Part shown: one piece after another, positions 25,309-34,010 of the stretch
How positions within the stretch are numbered: position 1 is the first letter of the stretch
How the letters are laid out: each line of letters starts with the position of its first letter
Assembly: GCA_027307165.1 (NCBI GenBank)
Contig: DAHUXM010000018.1
Coordinates: 124,001 to 188,000, forward strand
Source of the DNA: Gemmatimonadota bacterium
GTDB taxonomy: Bacteria; Gemmatimonadota; Gemmatimonadetes; Gemmatimonadales; Gemmatimonadaceae
Reading direction: 5' to 3'
DNA length: 64,000 nucleotides
Position numbers and translations under genes: made by a program
The notes under the pieces: generated by a model
The model's input: the letters and a program-made list of their open reading frames with translations, nothing else
What the model was told of the DNA's origin: nothing
Databases searched by the model: none

Positions 25309-27189
25309 ATGGCAACGACTGTCATCGACACGATTCCTGCTCACCTCAAACCATTCGTTCCCTCTCCGACACCGGCGACGGTTACTACGGAGAAGAGCAC
25401 GATCTGGGGTTGGCTCACCACTACCGATCACAAGAAGATCGGTACTCTCTATCTCTTCACCGCCCTCTTCTTCTTCCTCGTCGGTGGTCTAGAGGCGGAG
25501 ATCATCCGGGCGCAACTGGGCGGACCCAATCGGCATCTGGTGAGCGCCGAGACGTACAACCAGATATTCACGATGCACGGCACGACCATGATCTTCCTCG
25601 CGATCATGCCGCTCAGCGCCGCATTCTTCAACTTCATCATTCCACTTCAGATTGGCGCGCGCGACGTCGCGTTTCCGCGACTCAACGCATTCAGCTACTG
25701 GGTCTATCTGTTCGGTGGTCTCTTCATCAGCATCCCGATCCTGTTCGGTCACGGACCGAATGGCGGCTGGTTCGGTTATGTGCCACTCACGACCAGGGCC
25801 TACTCCGCAGGAATCAACATCGATTTCTGGGTGATCGGCCTGCAGATCCTCGGCATCTCGTCTCTCGCGGCAGGTTTCAACTTCATCACGACGATCATCA
25901 ACCTGCGAGCACCCGGGATGTCGCTGATGCGGATGCCTGTCTTCACGTGGATGGCGTTCGTCGTGCAGTTCATGGTCATCCTGGCCTTCCCCGTCATCAC
26001 GATCGCGCTCTTCTTCCTGATGATGGACCGCTTCTTCGGAACCCAGTTCTACGAAGTTGCAGCAGGCGGAGATCCGCTCTTGTGGCAGCATCTCTTCTGG
26101 ATCTTCGGACATCCGGAAGTCTACATCCTCATCCTGCCGGCGTTCGGTCTGGTGAGCGAGGTGCTTCCAACATTCTCCAAGAAGCCACTGTTCGGCTATC
26201 CGGTGATGGTCTACTCGGGCATTCTGATCGGCTTCCTCGGCTTCGGCGTGTGGGCGCACCACATGTTCGCCGTTGGAATGGGGCCGGTTGCCGACTCGGT
26301 GTTCGGCGTCACAACGATGCTCATCGCGATTCCTACAGGCGTCAAGATCTTCAACTGGATCGGGACGATAGCACAGGGACAGTTCAAGGCGACGTCCGCA
26401 TCGCTCTTCTGCGTCGGCATGGTCGCACTGTTCACGATCGGTGGAATCTCGGGTGTGATGCACTCCTCGCCACCGGCGGATCTGCAGCAGACTGACTCGT
26501 ATTTCATCGTCGCGCACTTCCACTACGTGATGTTCGGTGGCTCGATCATGGGACTGTTCGGAGGTATCTACTATTACTTCCCGAAGTTCTTCGGTCGTCT
26601 GCTGAACGAGAAGCTTGGCAAGTGGCACTTCTGGCTGACGTTCATCGGAATGAATCTCACGTTCTTCCCGATGCACTTCTCAGGCATGCTCGGAATGCCG
26701 CGCCGCATCTACACGTACGACGCCGGCCAGGGTTGGGAAGTGTTCAACCACATCTCGACAATCGGCGCGTATCTGCTGGCAGTCGCGACCGCGATATTCA
26801 TCTACAACTTCTTCAAGAGCCGCGTGTCCGGGCCTGCTGCAGGGCCGAATCCGTGGGGTGCAGGCACGCTGGAGTGGACGATTCCATCGCCACCGCCGGT
26901 CTACAACTTCGCGGTTCTTCCAACAGTTACGTCACGTTATCCGCTGTGGGAAGGCAAGCAGGCTGACATCGAGGGTGCACGGATCAATCAGCAGAGCGGC
27001 AAGACCGCCGAGCAGCTTGGGATCGTGATACCGTACAGCACTATCAAACCGTTGCTCGCCGCGGCGTTCATGATCATCATGTTCTCTGGCCTGATCGTCG
27101 GTCACTGGCTGATCCTGGTGGGTGCGGCTGCGACGGTGTTGGCTCTTTATGGATGGCTCACGAGTCCGCTCGAACCGGAACATCACTAA
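25309..27189 (+). CDS. coxA: cytochrome c oxidase subunit I
   Basis: 626 residues, about 12 core helices plus an extra C-terminal membrane pair. Heme and CuB ligands are in the expected places: FTMHGTTMIF (heme a His), FWIFGHPEVYILILPAFG (CuB His and cross-linked Tyr; the Glu of HPEV marks an A1-type D-channel), GVWAHHMFAVGM (two CuB His) and YFIVAHFHYVMFGG (heme a3/a His). It begins with TTDHKKIGTLY as in heme-copper oxidases. Pumps protons while reducing O2 to water in the inner membrane. Confidence 0.97.
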   Translation: MATTVIDTIPAHLKPFVPSPTPATVTTEKSTIWGWLTTTDHKKIGTLYLFTALFFFLVGGLEAEIIRAQLGGPNRHLVSAETYNQIFTMHGTTMIFLAIMPLSAAFFNFIIPLQIGARDVAFPRLNAFSYWVYLFGGLFISIPILFGHGPNGGWFGYVPLTTRAYSAGINIDFWVIGLQILGISSLAAGFNFITTIINLRAPGMSLMRMPVFTWMAFVVQFMVILAFPVITIALFFLMMDRFFGTQFYEVAAGGDPLLWQHLFWIFGHPEVYILILPAFGLVSEVLPTFSKKPLFGYPVMVYSGILIGFLGFGVWAHHMFAVGMGPVADSVFGVTTMLIAIPTGVKIFNWIGTIAQGQFKATSASLFCVGMVALFTIGGISGVMHSSPPADLQQTDSYFIVAHFHYVMFGGSIMGLFGGIYYYFPKFFGRLLNEKLGKWHFWLTFIGMNLTFFPMHFSGMLGMPRRIYTYDAGQGWEVFNHISTIGAYLLAVATAIFIYNFFKSRVSGPAAGPNPWGAGTLEWTIPSPPPVYNFAVLPTVTSRYPLWEGKQADIEGARINQQSGKTAEQLGIVIPYSTIKPLLAAAFMIIMFSGLIVGHWLILVGAAATVLALYGWLTSPLEPEHH

Positions 27190-27246
27190 CGGAACAGGCG
27201 CGGATTCATCCACGCCCAACTGAACTACGACCCTCGCCCGCAATTA

Positions 27247-27903
27247 ATGTCTACTGCGACCGTATCACATCATTATTCGAGCACCGGCCTCGAAAACCGG
27301 AAGATCGCGATCTGGGCCTTCATCGGCTCGGAGTGCATGCTCTTCGTCTCGCTCATATCGACATACCTGATCTACAAGGATCGGAGTGTCGTGGGGCCGT
27401 ATCCTCACACCCCGTGGACAGACCCATCCACGGGACATGTCTATCATGCGATTCTGAACATCCCGGTCACATCGGCCTCGACATTCATTCTCCTCATGTC
27501 GTCGCTTGCGATGGTGCTCGCGCTTTCGGCGGTCGAGAACAAGGGCAAACCACAACACAATCTGGGCGAGCGAATCCTCGGCAATTCCAAGCTGTGGCTC
27601 TTCATGACGGCGCTGCTCGGACTCGGATTTCTTGGCTGCCAGGCTTATGAATTCACCTCGTTCGTCAACGAAGGACTTACGATCAAGACGAACCTGTTCG
27701 GATCGACGTTCTTCACGCTGACCGGATTCCACGGTGCGCACGTTACCGCCGGCGTGATCTGGATCCTGACGATGCTCTTCATCGACTTCAAGCGCGGCCT
27801 CGGTCCGTCAGACGCACTCAACGTCGACATCATGGCACTGTACTGGCACTTCGTCGACGTCATCTGGGTCGCGATCTTCACACTCGTCTATCTCATCCGG
27901 TAA
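27247..27903 (+). CDS. coxC: cytochrome c oxidase subunit III
   Basis: 218 residues with five to seven helices, shorter N-terminus than mitochondrial subunit III, as in caa3 and bo3 oxidases. Diagnostic stretches are WAFIGSECMLFVSLISTYLIY, LGLGFLGCQAYEF, FFTLTGFHGAHVTAGVIWIL and the closing ALYWHFVDVIWVAIFTLVYL. Lies 57 bp after subunit I and 5 bp before subunit IV. No metal cofactor; stabilises the D-channel. Confidence 0.95.
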   Translation: MSTATVSHHYSSTGLENRKIAIWAFIGSECMLFVSLISTYLIYKDRSVVGPYPHTPWTDPSTGHVYHAILNIPVTSASTFILLMSSLAMVLALSAVENKGKPQHNLGERILGNSKLWLFMTALLGLGFLGCQAYEFTSFVNEGLTIKTNLFGSTFFTLTGFHGAHVTAGVIWILTMLFIDFKRGLGPSDALNVDIMALYWHFVDVIWVAIFTLVYLIR

Positions 27904-27908
27904 ATCAG

Positions 27909-28268
27909 ATGGATCACTCACAAAGCCATTCCGCTCTGACACCCGCCCAGGAAGCTGCCGCGGGCCATGAGCACACGGGTCCAGGCTGGTCGGTTTACTG
28001 GAAGGTCGCAGTAGTACTGACCCTCATCACGGTCGGCGAAGTCTGGGTTTACTACATTCCCGCCTTCGTTGCATCGCGGATGTTTCTTCCCACGCTGCTG
28101 ACCCTGAGCGCGGTGAAGTTCGTGATAGTCGTGCTCTTCTACATGCATCTTCGTTACGATTCCAAGCTGTTCCGAGTTCTGTTCACGGGTCCGTTGATAA
28201 TTGCGTGTTGCACGCTCATGGCACTCCTGTTTCTCTTTGGACACCTGCATCTAGGACACGGTGGATAA
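27909..28268 (+). CDS. ctaF: cytochrome c oxidase subunit IV (caa3/CyoD type)
   Basis: 119 residues with three helices: WKVAVVLTLITVGEVWVYYI, FLPTLLTLSAVKFVIVVLFYMHLRYD and LIIACCTLMALLFLFGHLHLG. The VKFVIVVLFYMHLRYD segment is the hallmark of prokaryotic subunit IV (COX4_pro). The N-terminal 20 residues are hydrophilic and His-rich. Its stop overlaps the GTG of ctaG. Confidence 0.88.
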   Translation: MDHSQSHSALTPAQEAAAGHEHTGPGWSVYWKVAVVLTLITVGEVWVYYIPAFVASRMFLPTLLTLSAVKFVIVVLFYMHLRYDSKLFRVLFTGPLIIACCTLMALLFLFGHLHLGHGG

Positions 28269-29118
28269 CCTGCTGTTGTTGTTGGCCCTCCACCCGGTCG
28301 CGCAGGTCGGGTGGACGGGCTGGTCGGTTCACTGGAGCACGGTAATCGGTATCGCGGCTCTCGCCGCACTGTATCTCTGGCGTGCGTCGCGCGCCCCCGA
28401 GCCGGGCACACCGACGGGCAGGCAGAAGCTGACTTTCTTTGCCGGCCTGTTCGTGATGTTCGCCTCGCTGAACGGTCCGCTGCATGACCTGAGCGACTCC
28501 TTCCTGTTCAGCGCGCACATGGTGCAGCACCTGCTGCTGACACTGATGCTTCCTCCATTACTGATCGCCGGAACGCCGGGATGGATGCTTCGTCCGCTGA
28601 TCAAGCCAAGAGCAGTACGTGCCGTCGCGAAATTCGTAACGCGTCCGGTATCGTGCTACGTGATCTTCAATCTCGTGATCATCGGATGGCATCTGCCGGT
28701 GTTCTACAACGCGGCGATGGCGAATCACAACATCCACATCGGTGAGCACCTCATGTTCATCGCATCGGCGGTACTGTTGTGGTGGCCGTTTCTCAGTCCT
28801 ATGCCGGAGCTGCCGCGGTTGTCGTATCCCGGCCAGCTGCTGTACTGCTTCCTGACGACGCTACCGATGTCCGTTGTCGCGATCTACATCACAATGGCCG
28901 ATCACGTGCTCTACCCGGCGTACGCAGCCGCGCCGCGTCTCTGGCACATAACGCCGATGATGGATCAGCAGGCTGGCGGGCTGATCATGTGGGTGCCGGG
29001 CAGCTTCGTATTCTACGGGCTGATGACTTTCGTCTTCTTCAAGTGGGTCGCGCGCGGCGAGGATAGCCTTGCGGCGGCGCAGGTGGACTGGGTCGCGAAA
29101 CCCGACCCAGTCCGCTGA
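28261..29118 (+). CDS. ctaG: cytochrome c oxidase assembly protein, CtaG/CoxG (caa3_CtaG) type
   Basis: 285 residues, seven helices. The family blocks GPLHDLSDSFLFSAHMVQHLLLTLMLPPLLIAGTPG, WHLPVFYNAAMANHNIHIGEHLMFI, WWPFLSPMPELPRLSYP and DQQAGGLIMWVPGSF identify the Bacillus CtaG-type (DUF1404/PF09678) assembly factor, unrelated to mitochondrial Cox11. The many conserved His probably take part in copper delivery. GTG start overlaps subunit IV by 8 bp. Last gene of the oxidase operon. Confidence 0.9.
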   Translation: MDNLLLLLALHPVAQVGWTGWSVHWSTVIGIAALAALYLWRASRAPEPGTPTGRQKLTFFAGLFVMFASLNGPLHDLSDSFLFSAHMVQHLLLTLMLPPLLIAGTPGWMLRPLIKPRAVRAVAKFVTRPVSCYVIFNLVIIGWHLPVFYNAAMANHNIHIGEHLMFIASAVLLWWPFLSPMPELPRLSYPGQLLYCFLTTLPMSVVAIYITMADHVLYPAYAAAPRLWHITPMMDQQAGGLIMWVPGSFVFYGLMTFVFFKWVARGEDSLAAAQVDWVAKPDPVR

Positions 29119-29120
29119 CG

Positions 29121-29624
29121 TCACGCGTCAGTCCCGTCGAGCGCCTCGGTGAAGTGTCCCTTGAGGTCGGGATGGCGCATCCACATGAACGTGAACATCA
29201 CGATCGACGCGAGCAGATTCGCGACCATGATCTGATACCATGCGATGCCGCCGAGCGCGGTGGTGACGCTCAGTAACGCGGCCAGGCCGTAAAAGCCGCC
29301 CTCGACTATCACGAACGTTACCAGGAAGCCGGCGAGGATTGCCGGAGTGCGCCGCGCCTGATGCACGATCCACGCGACGATGATCCCGATTATCGCGAAC
29401 GCGACATAGTGGAATATGGTGTAGATCGTGACGTGCAGCGCCATGGTGTCGCTCATGCGCGGCGCCCCGAGAAACCGAAGGAGTCCCGCGCCCAGAACGT
29501 CGGGCGTGAAGAACGGATGCTGTTCGATCGTATCGACTATCAGCAGCCAGACCGCAATCACGGTGGCGCTCAGCACACCTGCATAGATCCCTTCACGAAT
29601 CGTGTTGTGTTCACGAACGGGCAT
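29121..29624 (-). CDS. four-helix membrane protein of unknown function
   Basis: 167 residues from the ATG at 29622-29624, which has AGGAGA six bases upstream; the longer open frame to 30299 is antisense to the next gene. Four helices are visible: GIYAGVLSATVIAVWLLIVD, TIYTIFHYVAFAIIGIIVAW, ILAGFLVTFVIVEGGFYGLA and IMVANLLASIVMFTFMWM. A conserved-looking HPFFTPDVLGAGLLRFL links helices 1 and 2. No domain recognised. It ends 2 bp from ctaG (convergent). Confidence 0.75.
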   Translation of the reverse strand: MPVREHNTIREGIYAGVLSATVIAVWLLIVDTIEQHPFFTPDVLGAGLLRFLGAPRMSDTMALHVTIYTIFHYVAFAIIGIIVAWIVHQARRTPAILAGFLVTFVIVEGGFYGLAALLSVTTALGGIAWYQIMVANLLASIVMFTFMWMRHPDLKGHFTEALDGTDA

Positions 29625-29717
29625 GCATTCTCCTGAGCAAAAGTAGGGAACGCCGACAGGTAATATTGGCTCAAACCCGCATAAACGACAATCGGCGCCG
29701 CCTCGTATATTTGTATC

Positions 29718-30869
29718 ATGGAGCGTGCCGCGCCCGCCCGCCTTCTGTCCCTCGATGTATTTCGAGGTGTGACCATCGCGGGTATGCTGCTTGTAAATGA
29801 CCCGGGGAGCTGGGGCGCGATCTACCCGCCGCTCGAGCACGCCGCGTGGAACGGCTGGACACCAACCGACGTCATCTTCCCCTTCTTTCTGTTCATAGTG
29901 GGGGTCACCACCCATCTCTCGCTCAGCTCCCGGCGCGCGCGCGGCGCGACCGACCGGGATATCATCCTCCAGATCCTTCGACGAGGATTCGTCATCGTCC
30001 TGCTGGGCTGGCTCATGGCGGGATTCCCGTACTATCCGCTCACGCGGATCACCGAGATACGATTCGGCGGTGTCCTTCCACGCATCGGAGTCTGCTACAT
30101 AGCCGGCGCCCTGTTGACGATGAAGACCAGTCTCAAGCAGCAGGTCGTGATACTGGCTGTGCTGCTGTACGGCTACTGGTTCCTCCAAACACTTGTTCCC
30201 GTCCCTGACCAGCACGGCGCCATCGGGGCGCTGCTGCTGAACCGCCCGGATGCCGTTCTGTCGGCCTGGCTCGACCGAACCGTACTCGGATTGCCGCACC
30301 TCTGGGTTGGCAGCAAGACGTGGGATCCGGAAGGGATCCTGTCGACGATACCCGCGAGTGGAACCGTCATTCTGGGCGTCTTCACGGGTCGCTGGATCAC
30401 GCGAAAGGACGTGCCGATCGCCGAGCGTCTGAACGCGATGTTCGTGGTCGGTGCGCTAGCGATGATGGTTGGCCTGATGTGGAACTGGGTCTTCCCGATC
30501 AACAAGAGTCTCTGGACCAGCTCCTTCGTCATCTTCACTGGCGGCATGGCCGCAGTCACGCTCGCGGCCAGCATCTGGCTGGTGGATGTGCAGGAAGTGC
30601 GGTGGTGGACCAAGCCGTTCGTCATCTACGGCATGAACCCGATCCTGGCATTCGTGGGATCCGGTGTACTCGCGCGGATCATCTACACGCTGATACAGGT
30701 ACCATACGGTGGCAGAATCGTCTCTCTCGAGACGGCAATCTACGAATCAGTGTTCCTGAGCTGGCTCGAGCCGCGTAATGCGTCACTGGCTTTCGCGATC
30801 TGCGTAGTACTATTCTGGTTCGGCATCCTCACGGTACTCTACCGACGAAAGATCTTCCTCAAAGTATAG
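29718..30869 (+). CDS. NagX/HGSNAT-type acyltransferase (DUF5009)
   Basis: 383 residues, about ten helices. It opens with RLLSLDVFRGVTIAGMLLVN and WNGWTPTDVIFPFFLFIVGV, the signature of the heparan-alpha-glucosaminide N-acetyltransferase/NagX group, and continues with GVLPRIGVCYIAGA and WTKPFVIYGMNPILAFVGSG. Members move acetyl groups from cytoplasmic acetyl-CoA onto sugars across the membrane; in bacteria the group is often tied to amino-sugar or cell-wall recycling. It lies 14 bp before a peptidoglycan carboxypeptidase gene, consistent with that. Substrate not shown. Confidence 0.88.
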   Translation: MERAAPARLLSLDVFRGVTIAGMLLVNDPGSWGAIYPPLEHAAWNGWTPTDVIFPFFLFIVGVTTHLSLSSRRARGATDRDIILQILRRGFVIVLLGWLMAGFPYYPLTRITEIRFGGVLPRIGVCYIAGALLTMKTSLKQQVVILAVLLYGYWFLQTLVPVPDQHGAIGALLLNRPDAVLSAWLDRTVLGLPHLWVGSKTWDPEGILSTIPASGTVILGVFTGRWITRKDVPIAERLNAMFVVGALAMMVGLMWNWVFPINKSLWTSSFVIFTGGMAAVTLAASIWLVDVQEVRWWTKPFVIYGMNPILAFVGSGVLARIIYTLIQVPYGGRIVSLETAIYESVFLSWLEPRNASLAFAICVVLFWFGILTVLYRRKIFLKV

Positions 30870-30883
30870 CTTCTATTTTCCTG

Positions 30884-32452
30884 GTGCAGAGAACTCGAAA
30901 TATCCTGCTCGTTCTGATCGCGATGGCGATCGCACTTCCTGTAAATCCGGCAAGCGCGCAGAAGACCAGCAAGAAACGCAAGAAGGTCGCAGTAGTTCAG
31001 AACCACAGACGCAAGCCGTCAAGATCGAGGTCGCCCAAGGCGGCCTCGCCGATCACCCCCGTTGCACACTACACGTCGCCGCGAAGCGCGTCCGCGCTTG
31101 CCAGCGATCTCGGCATCTTCCTGGAGCGAACGCGCAGCGGACAGTGGGGCGTGATGATCACGTCCGTATCGCGCGGTGACACGCTCTTCTCGCGCAACCC
31201 CGGCCTCGAGCTGAGACCTGCGTCGACGATGAAGCTCTTCACCACGGGGCTCGCGTTCGACCGTTTCGGGCCGGAGTATCAGTTCAGCACCGACGTACTG
31301 CGCGACGGTCCCGTCTCGAGCGATGGCACGCTCCAGGGCAACATCATTCTGCGCGGCGACGGCGATCCGTCGCTGTCCGGGCGATTTCTGGACGGCGGGC
31401 CCAACGCGCCGATGGCGATGCTCGCCCAACGTGTCGTTGCTGCAGGCATCAAACGCGTAACAGGCGATGTGATTGGCGACGCAACGGCCTTCGACAATAC
31501 CCTCGTCCCCGACGGATGGCTCACGCGCTACCTCGGCGCAGGCTACGCCGCACGCGTTAGTGGCCTCTCGTTGAACGAGAACATTGTTTGGGTCGCGGTC
31601 TCGCCCGGTTCTGGCAGTCACGCCGAAGTCGCGCTCGAACCGATGACCACGGCGCTGACCGTGATCAACAAGGCGCGCACGGTTGGAGGAAGAGGTGCCA
31701 ACCTGCGCATGAGCAAGAAGTCCGACGGAACGATCACGGTTACCGGAACCATAGGCCGGGAGGCCGGTACGCGCCGTTATTCATACGTGGTCGACGATCC
31801 TGCGATGTTCGCGACCGGAGCGCTCCGCGCAGCGCTGCAGGCGGCAGGAGTGACGGTCAAGGGCTCGACGCGGCTCGCGCCGACGCCAGCGAAGGCCGTA
31901 AAGGTTGCAAGCCTGCCCTCGCCAACGCTCGCGCGGATGGTGAGCGCAATGAATCGCGAGAGCATCAACCACTACGCGGAGCTTCTGTTCCGCGACGGTG
32001 CGCGCGGGCCGCAGCACACGATGCAGGGCACGGTAGCCAACGGCAATCACGCGATGCACCAGTTCTTCGCGCGCGTCGGAGCCGACACGTCGACGATCCA
32101 CAACGCCGATGGGAGCGGACTGTCGGTGGACGACCGTGTTACGGCGAGATCGATGGTTCAGCTGCTGGATTACGCACACAATGCGAGCTGGGGTCCCGAA
32201 TTCCACGCGTCGCTGCCGGTTGCGGGCGAGAGCGGAACTCAACGCACTCGCATGAAGGGGAGTCCCGCACAGGGAAACCTGCACGCCAAGACGGGAACCA
32301 CAAACGACGTGATTGCGCTCGCCGGTTACGTCACTGCGACCGACGGCGAGGTACTGGCGTTTTCATTCCTGTACAACGGCAGCGACCGCTGGAATGCTAA
32401 GTCAACGATCGACGTGATGGGCGAGACGCTGGCGAGCTTCGGACGCGACTGA
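30884..32452 (+). CDS. dacB: D-alanyl-D-alanine carboxypeptidase/endopeptidase (PBP4, class C)
   Basis: 522 residues. Signal peptide, then a basic Lys/Arg-rich stretch (KKTSKKRKKVAVV..RRKPSRSRSPK) before the peptidase S13 domain. Active-site triad: SxxK as PASTMKLF near residue 115, SxN as RESINHYAELLF near 360, KTG as HAKTGTTND near 468. The domain between the first and second motifs holds the large PBP4 insertion (GNIILRGDGDPSLSGRFL etc.). Cleaves cross-links or the terminal D-Ala of periplasmic peptidoglycan. GTG start. Follows the NagX-like gene closely, so probably one operon. Confidence 0.93.
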   Translation: MQRTRNILLVLIAMAIALPVNPASAQKTSKKRKKVAVVQNHRRKPSRSRSPKAASPITPVAHYTSPRSASALASDLGIFLERTRSGQWGVMITSVSRGDTLFSRNPGLELRPASTMKLFTTGLAFDRFGPEYQFSTDVLRDGPVSSDGTLQGNIILRGDGDPSLSGRFLDGGPNAPMAMLAQRVVAAGIKRVTGDVIGDATAFDNTLVPDGWLTRYLGAGYAARVSGLSLNENIVWVAVSPGSGSHAEVALEPMTTALTVINKARTVGGRGANLRMSKKSDGTITVTGTIGREAGTRRYSYVVDDPAMFATGALRAALQAAGVTVKGSTRLAPTPAKAVKVASLPSPTLARMVSAMNRESINHYAELLFRDGARGPQHTMQGTVANGNHAMHQFFARVGADTSTIHNADGSGLSVDDRVTARSMVQLLDYAHNASWGPEFHASLPVAGESGTQRTRMKGSPAQGNLHAKTGTTNDVIALAGYVTATDGEVLAFSFLYNGSDRWNAKSTIDVMGETLASFGRD

Positions 32453-32496
32453 TCGCGGGCGGATGTGGGTGCGTGATCCAGTCGTAGTCGTACTGC

Positions 32497-32518
32497 GGGC
32501 AGGCCCGGGGGCCTGCCC
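32497..32518. repeat. GC-rich palindrome (GGGCAGGCCC type)
   Basis: Perfect arms GGGCAGGCCC and GGGCCTGCCC with two bases between, in the gap between convergent dacB and the saccharopine-dehydrogenase-like gene. The same GGCAGG...CCTGCC design occurs twice inside the RAYT gene (48521-48540, 48708-48729) and as half sites near 39918 and 40284. No T-tract, so terminator function is only possible. Confidence 0.7.
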
Positions 32519-32540
32519 CTGCGAGTGACGTCGCGGGAAA

Positions 32541-33683
32541 CTAGATCGCGCGGATGTTGATCCCACGCTTCGCCAACTCGGCGATGTACTCCTTCGCCGG
32601 TATGCACTCGTCGGGGGTGTGAACCCCGTACGGCTTGATCTCGCCGCGGGCCTGCATCTGACCCGTGATGCTCAATGAGTAGCCGGTCGTACGCATCATC
32701 GCGCTGATGCCGTGCTCCGCATCGTACTTGTCGATGAGCTCCCAGCCGAGTTTCTTCGCAGCACCATTCTTGCGGCCGCTTACCTCGACGCGCAGCGCGA
32801 CGAGATCGGGTGACTTGGGCTTGGTGAGGTGCGGGCCCATCGCGGCGACTGCCACATTGCGCGGCGCGACCTTCGTCCCCTTCACATCGATTGGATCGAG
32901 GTCGAGCAGTCCCAGATCGCGAATCGCTTCCATGATCTTCGCGTGGCCGGGATAACGTAGCGTCTTGTACTCCATCGTCTTGATCTTGCCCTCGTAGCGG
33001 AACGGCAGAGTCGAGAGTCCGCCGGCAGTGTGAAATGCCTCGAGCTCTCCCACCGGCTTCGCAAATTCCACCGGCTCGATCTCGCTCAGCGCAGTCACCT
33101 GCGCGCGCTTGCCATTCCGCACGACCCACGACAGCGTCGTGTAGTAATCGAGCACGCCTTCCAGCGAGTAGACGATCTGATACTTGAGCGGCCCTTCGGG
33201 GTGTTGTGGCAGTCCGCCCACGAAGATCTTGACCGAATCGACTTCATCCAGCTGCGAGATGCCGTACTGCGCGAGAATGGTGTCCATCCCCGGCGCGAGT
33301 CCGCAGTCGGGAATCACGGTGCACTTCTGCTCCTTCGCGCGGCTGTCGAGCTTCTTCTGCCCGAAGACGATGTCGGTGTTGCCGCCCAAGTCGCAGAAGT
33401 TGACTCCGACTTCGACCGCGTACTTCGCCATGTCGAGATTGAAGTAGTACGGAATCGCACTCATGGCTGCGTCGCAGCCGCGCATCAGAGCGCGGACAGC
33501 GTCCGCATCGCGCACGTCCACCGGCGTCGGAATCAGCCGCTTGCCGGAGTATGGCTTGAGGAAGTCGGCGAGGTGATCGATGTGAAGATCGGCCAGCCGA
33601 ACCTCGGTGACGTCGGGGTTCTGCAAGAGATCGTACGCGCAAGCCGAGCCCTGCAGTCCTGCGCCCAAGACGAGCATCCGCAT
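32541..33683 (-). CDS. saccharopine dehydrogenase-like / lysine 6-dehydrogenase family protein
   Basis: 380 residues. N-terminal Rossmann fold MLVLGAGLQGSACAYDLL with GxGxxG, VRLADLHIDHLADFL and the catalytic-domain stretch AMSAIPYYFNLDMAKYAVEVGVNFCDLGGNTDIV; then DCGLAPGMDTILAQYGI and KIFVGGLPQHPEGPLKYQIVYS. This matches the NAD(P)-dependent saccharopine/lysine-6-dehydrogenase group used in lysine breakdown or related amino-acid oxidation; substrate is not certain. The ATG at 33681-33683 has GAGGA seven bases upstream; the longer frame runs into a terminator. Its leader (promoter, about 150 nt, terminator) suggests regulation by attenuation. Confidence 0.88.
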   Translation of the reverse strand: MRMLVLGAGLQGSACAYDLLQNPDVTEVRLADLHIDHLADFLKPYSGKRLIPTPVDVRDADAVRALMRGCDAAMSAIPYYFNLDMAKYAVEVGVNFCDLGGNTDIVFGQKKLDSRAKEQKCTVIPDCGLAPGMDTILAQYGISQLDEVDSVKIFVGGLPQHPEGPLKYQIVYSLEGVLDYYTTLSWVVRNGKRAQVTALSEIEPVEFAKPVGELEAFHTAGGLSTLPFRYEGKIKTMEYKTLRYPGHAKIMEAIRDLGLLDLDPIDVKGTKVAPRNVAVAAMGPHLTKPKSPDLVALRVEVSGRKNGAAKKLGWELIDKYDAEHGISAMMRTTGYSLSITGQMQARGEIKPYGVHTPDECIPAKEYIAELAKRGINIRAI

Positions 33684-33724
33684 TCTGGTATTCCTCAAAC
33701 GAAAAGTGAAACGACGGGACAGCG

Positions 33725-33758
33725 AAAACAGAAAACCTCCCACGAACAGCGTGGGAGG
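33725..33758 (-). terminator. intrinsic terminator in the leader of the saccharopine-dehydrogenase-like gene
   Basis: Minus strand CCTCCCACG, loop CTGTT, CGTGGGAGG, then TTTTCTGTTTT: a perfect 9-bp stem with a T-tract. It lies 42-75 bases upstream of the start codon and downstream of the only promoter seen, so it must be bypassed for expression. Confidence 0.85.
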
Positions 33759-33903
33759 CGGCAAATTCAACAAGGCCCTGACACCTATCCGATTGTTACA
33801 GGATCGAACAGGTCATCCCCACGCGCGAGTGCTGGGCGCGTGCGTTGGGAGCCGCAAAGAGGCTCGGGCGTTCCATGGCTGGAGTAAGGATGTTGGCCAT
33901 CAG
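33759..33903 (-). promoter_or_regulatory. structured 5' leader, candidate attenuator or small RNA
   Basis: About 145 nt between a promoter and an intrinsic terminator on the minus strand. It contains hairpins GAGCC/GGCTC and CACGCGC/GCGCGTG. No lysine, glycine, T-box, SAM or cobalamin consensus was recognised and no leader peptide stood out. Together with the terminator it could be a riboswitch/attenuator for the downstream gene, or an independent RNA of about 170 nt. The rest of the 33684-34010 gap holds nothing else recognised. Confidence 0.45.
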
Positions 33904-33909
33904 ACCCGA

Positions 33910-33938
33910 ATGCTACGGAAGAACGCGGCGAGAGTCAA
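33910..33938 (-). promoter_or_regulatory. sigma-70-like promoter
   Basis: Minus strand TTGACT (33933-33938), exactly 17 bp, TAGCAT (33910-33915). The -35 matches at five of six and the -10 at four of six positions. It would start the leader upstream of the terminator at 33725-33758. Confidence 0.5.
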
Positions 33939-34010
33939 GGCGACGGACACGCGGCACGCCGTGCGATGAGGCTGACGCGGCCCTGTTCCACGAGTGGCTA
34001 TTGTTCACAT

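Noticed and set aside
25489-26676. 395-residue open frame antisense to coxA
   Set aside because: Very charged and repetitive composition, no motif, and coxA carries all heme and copper ligands.
29625-30299. N-terminal extension of the four-helix protein
   Set aside because: Antisense to the NagX-like gene; AGGAGA and ATG at 29624 mark the real start.
33799-33813. tRNA-like TTCGATCC in the leader at 33.8 kb
   Set aside because: No matching T-stem, acceptor or anticodon arm could be built around it.
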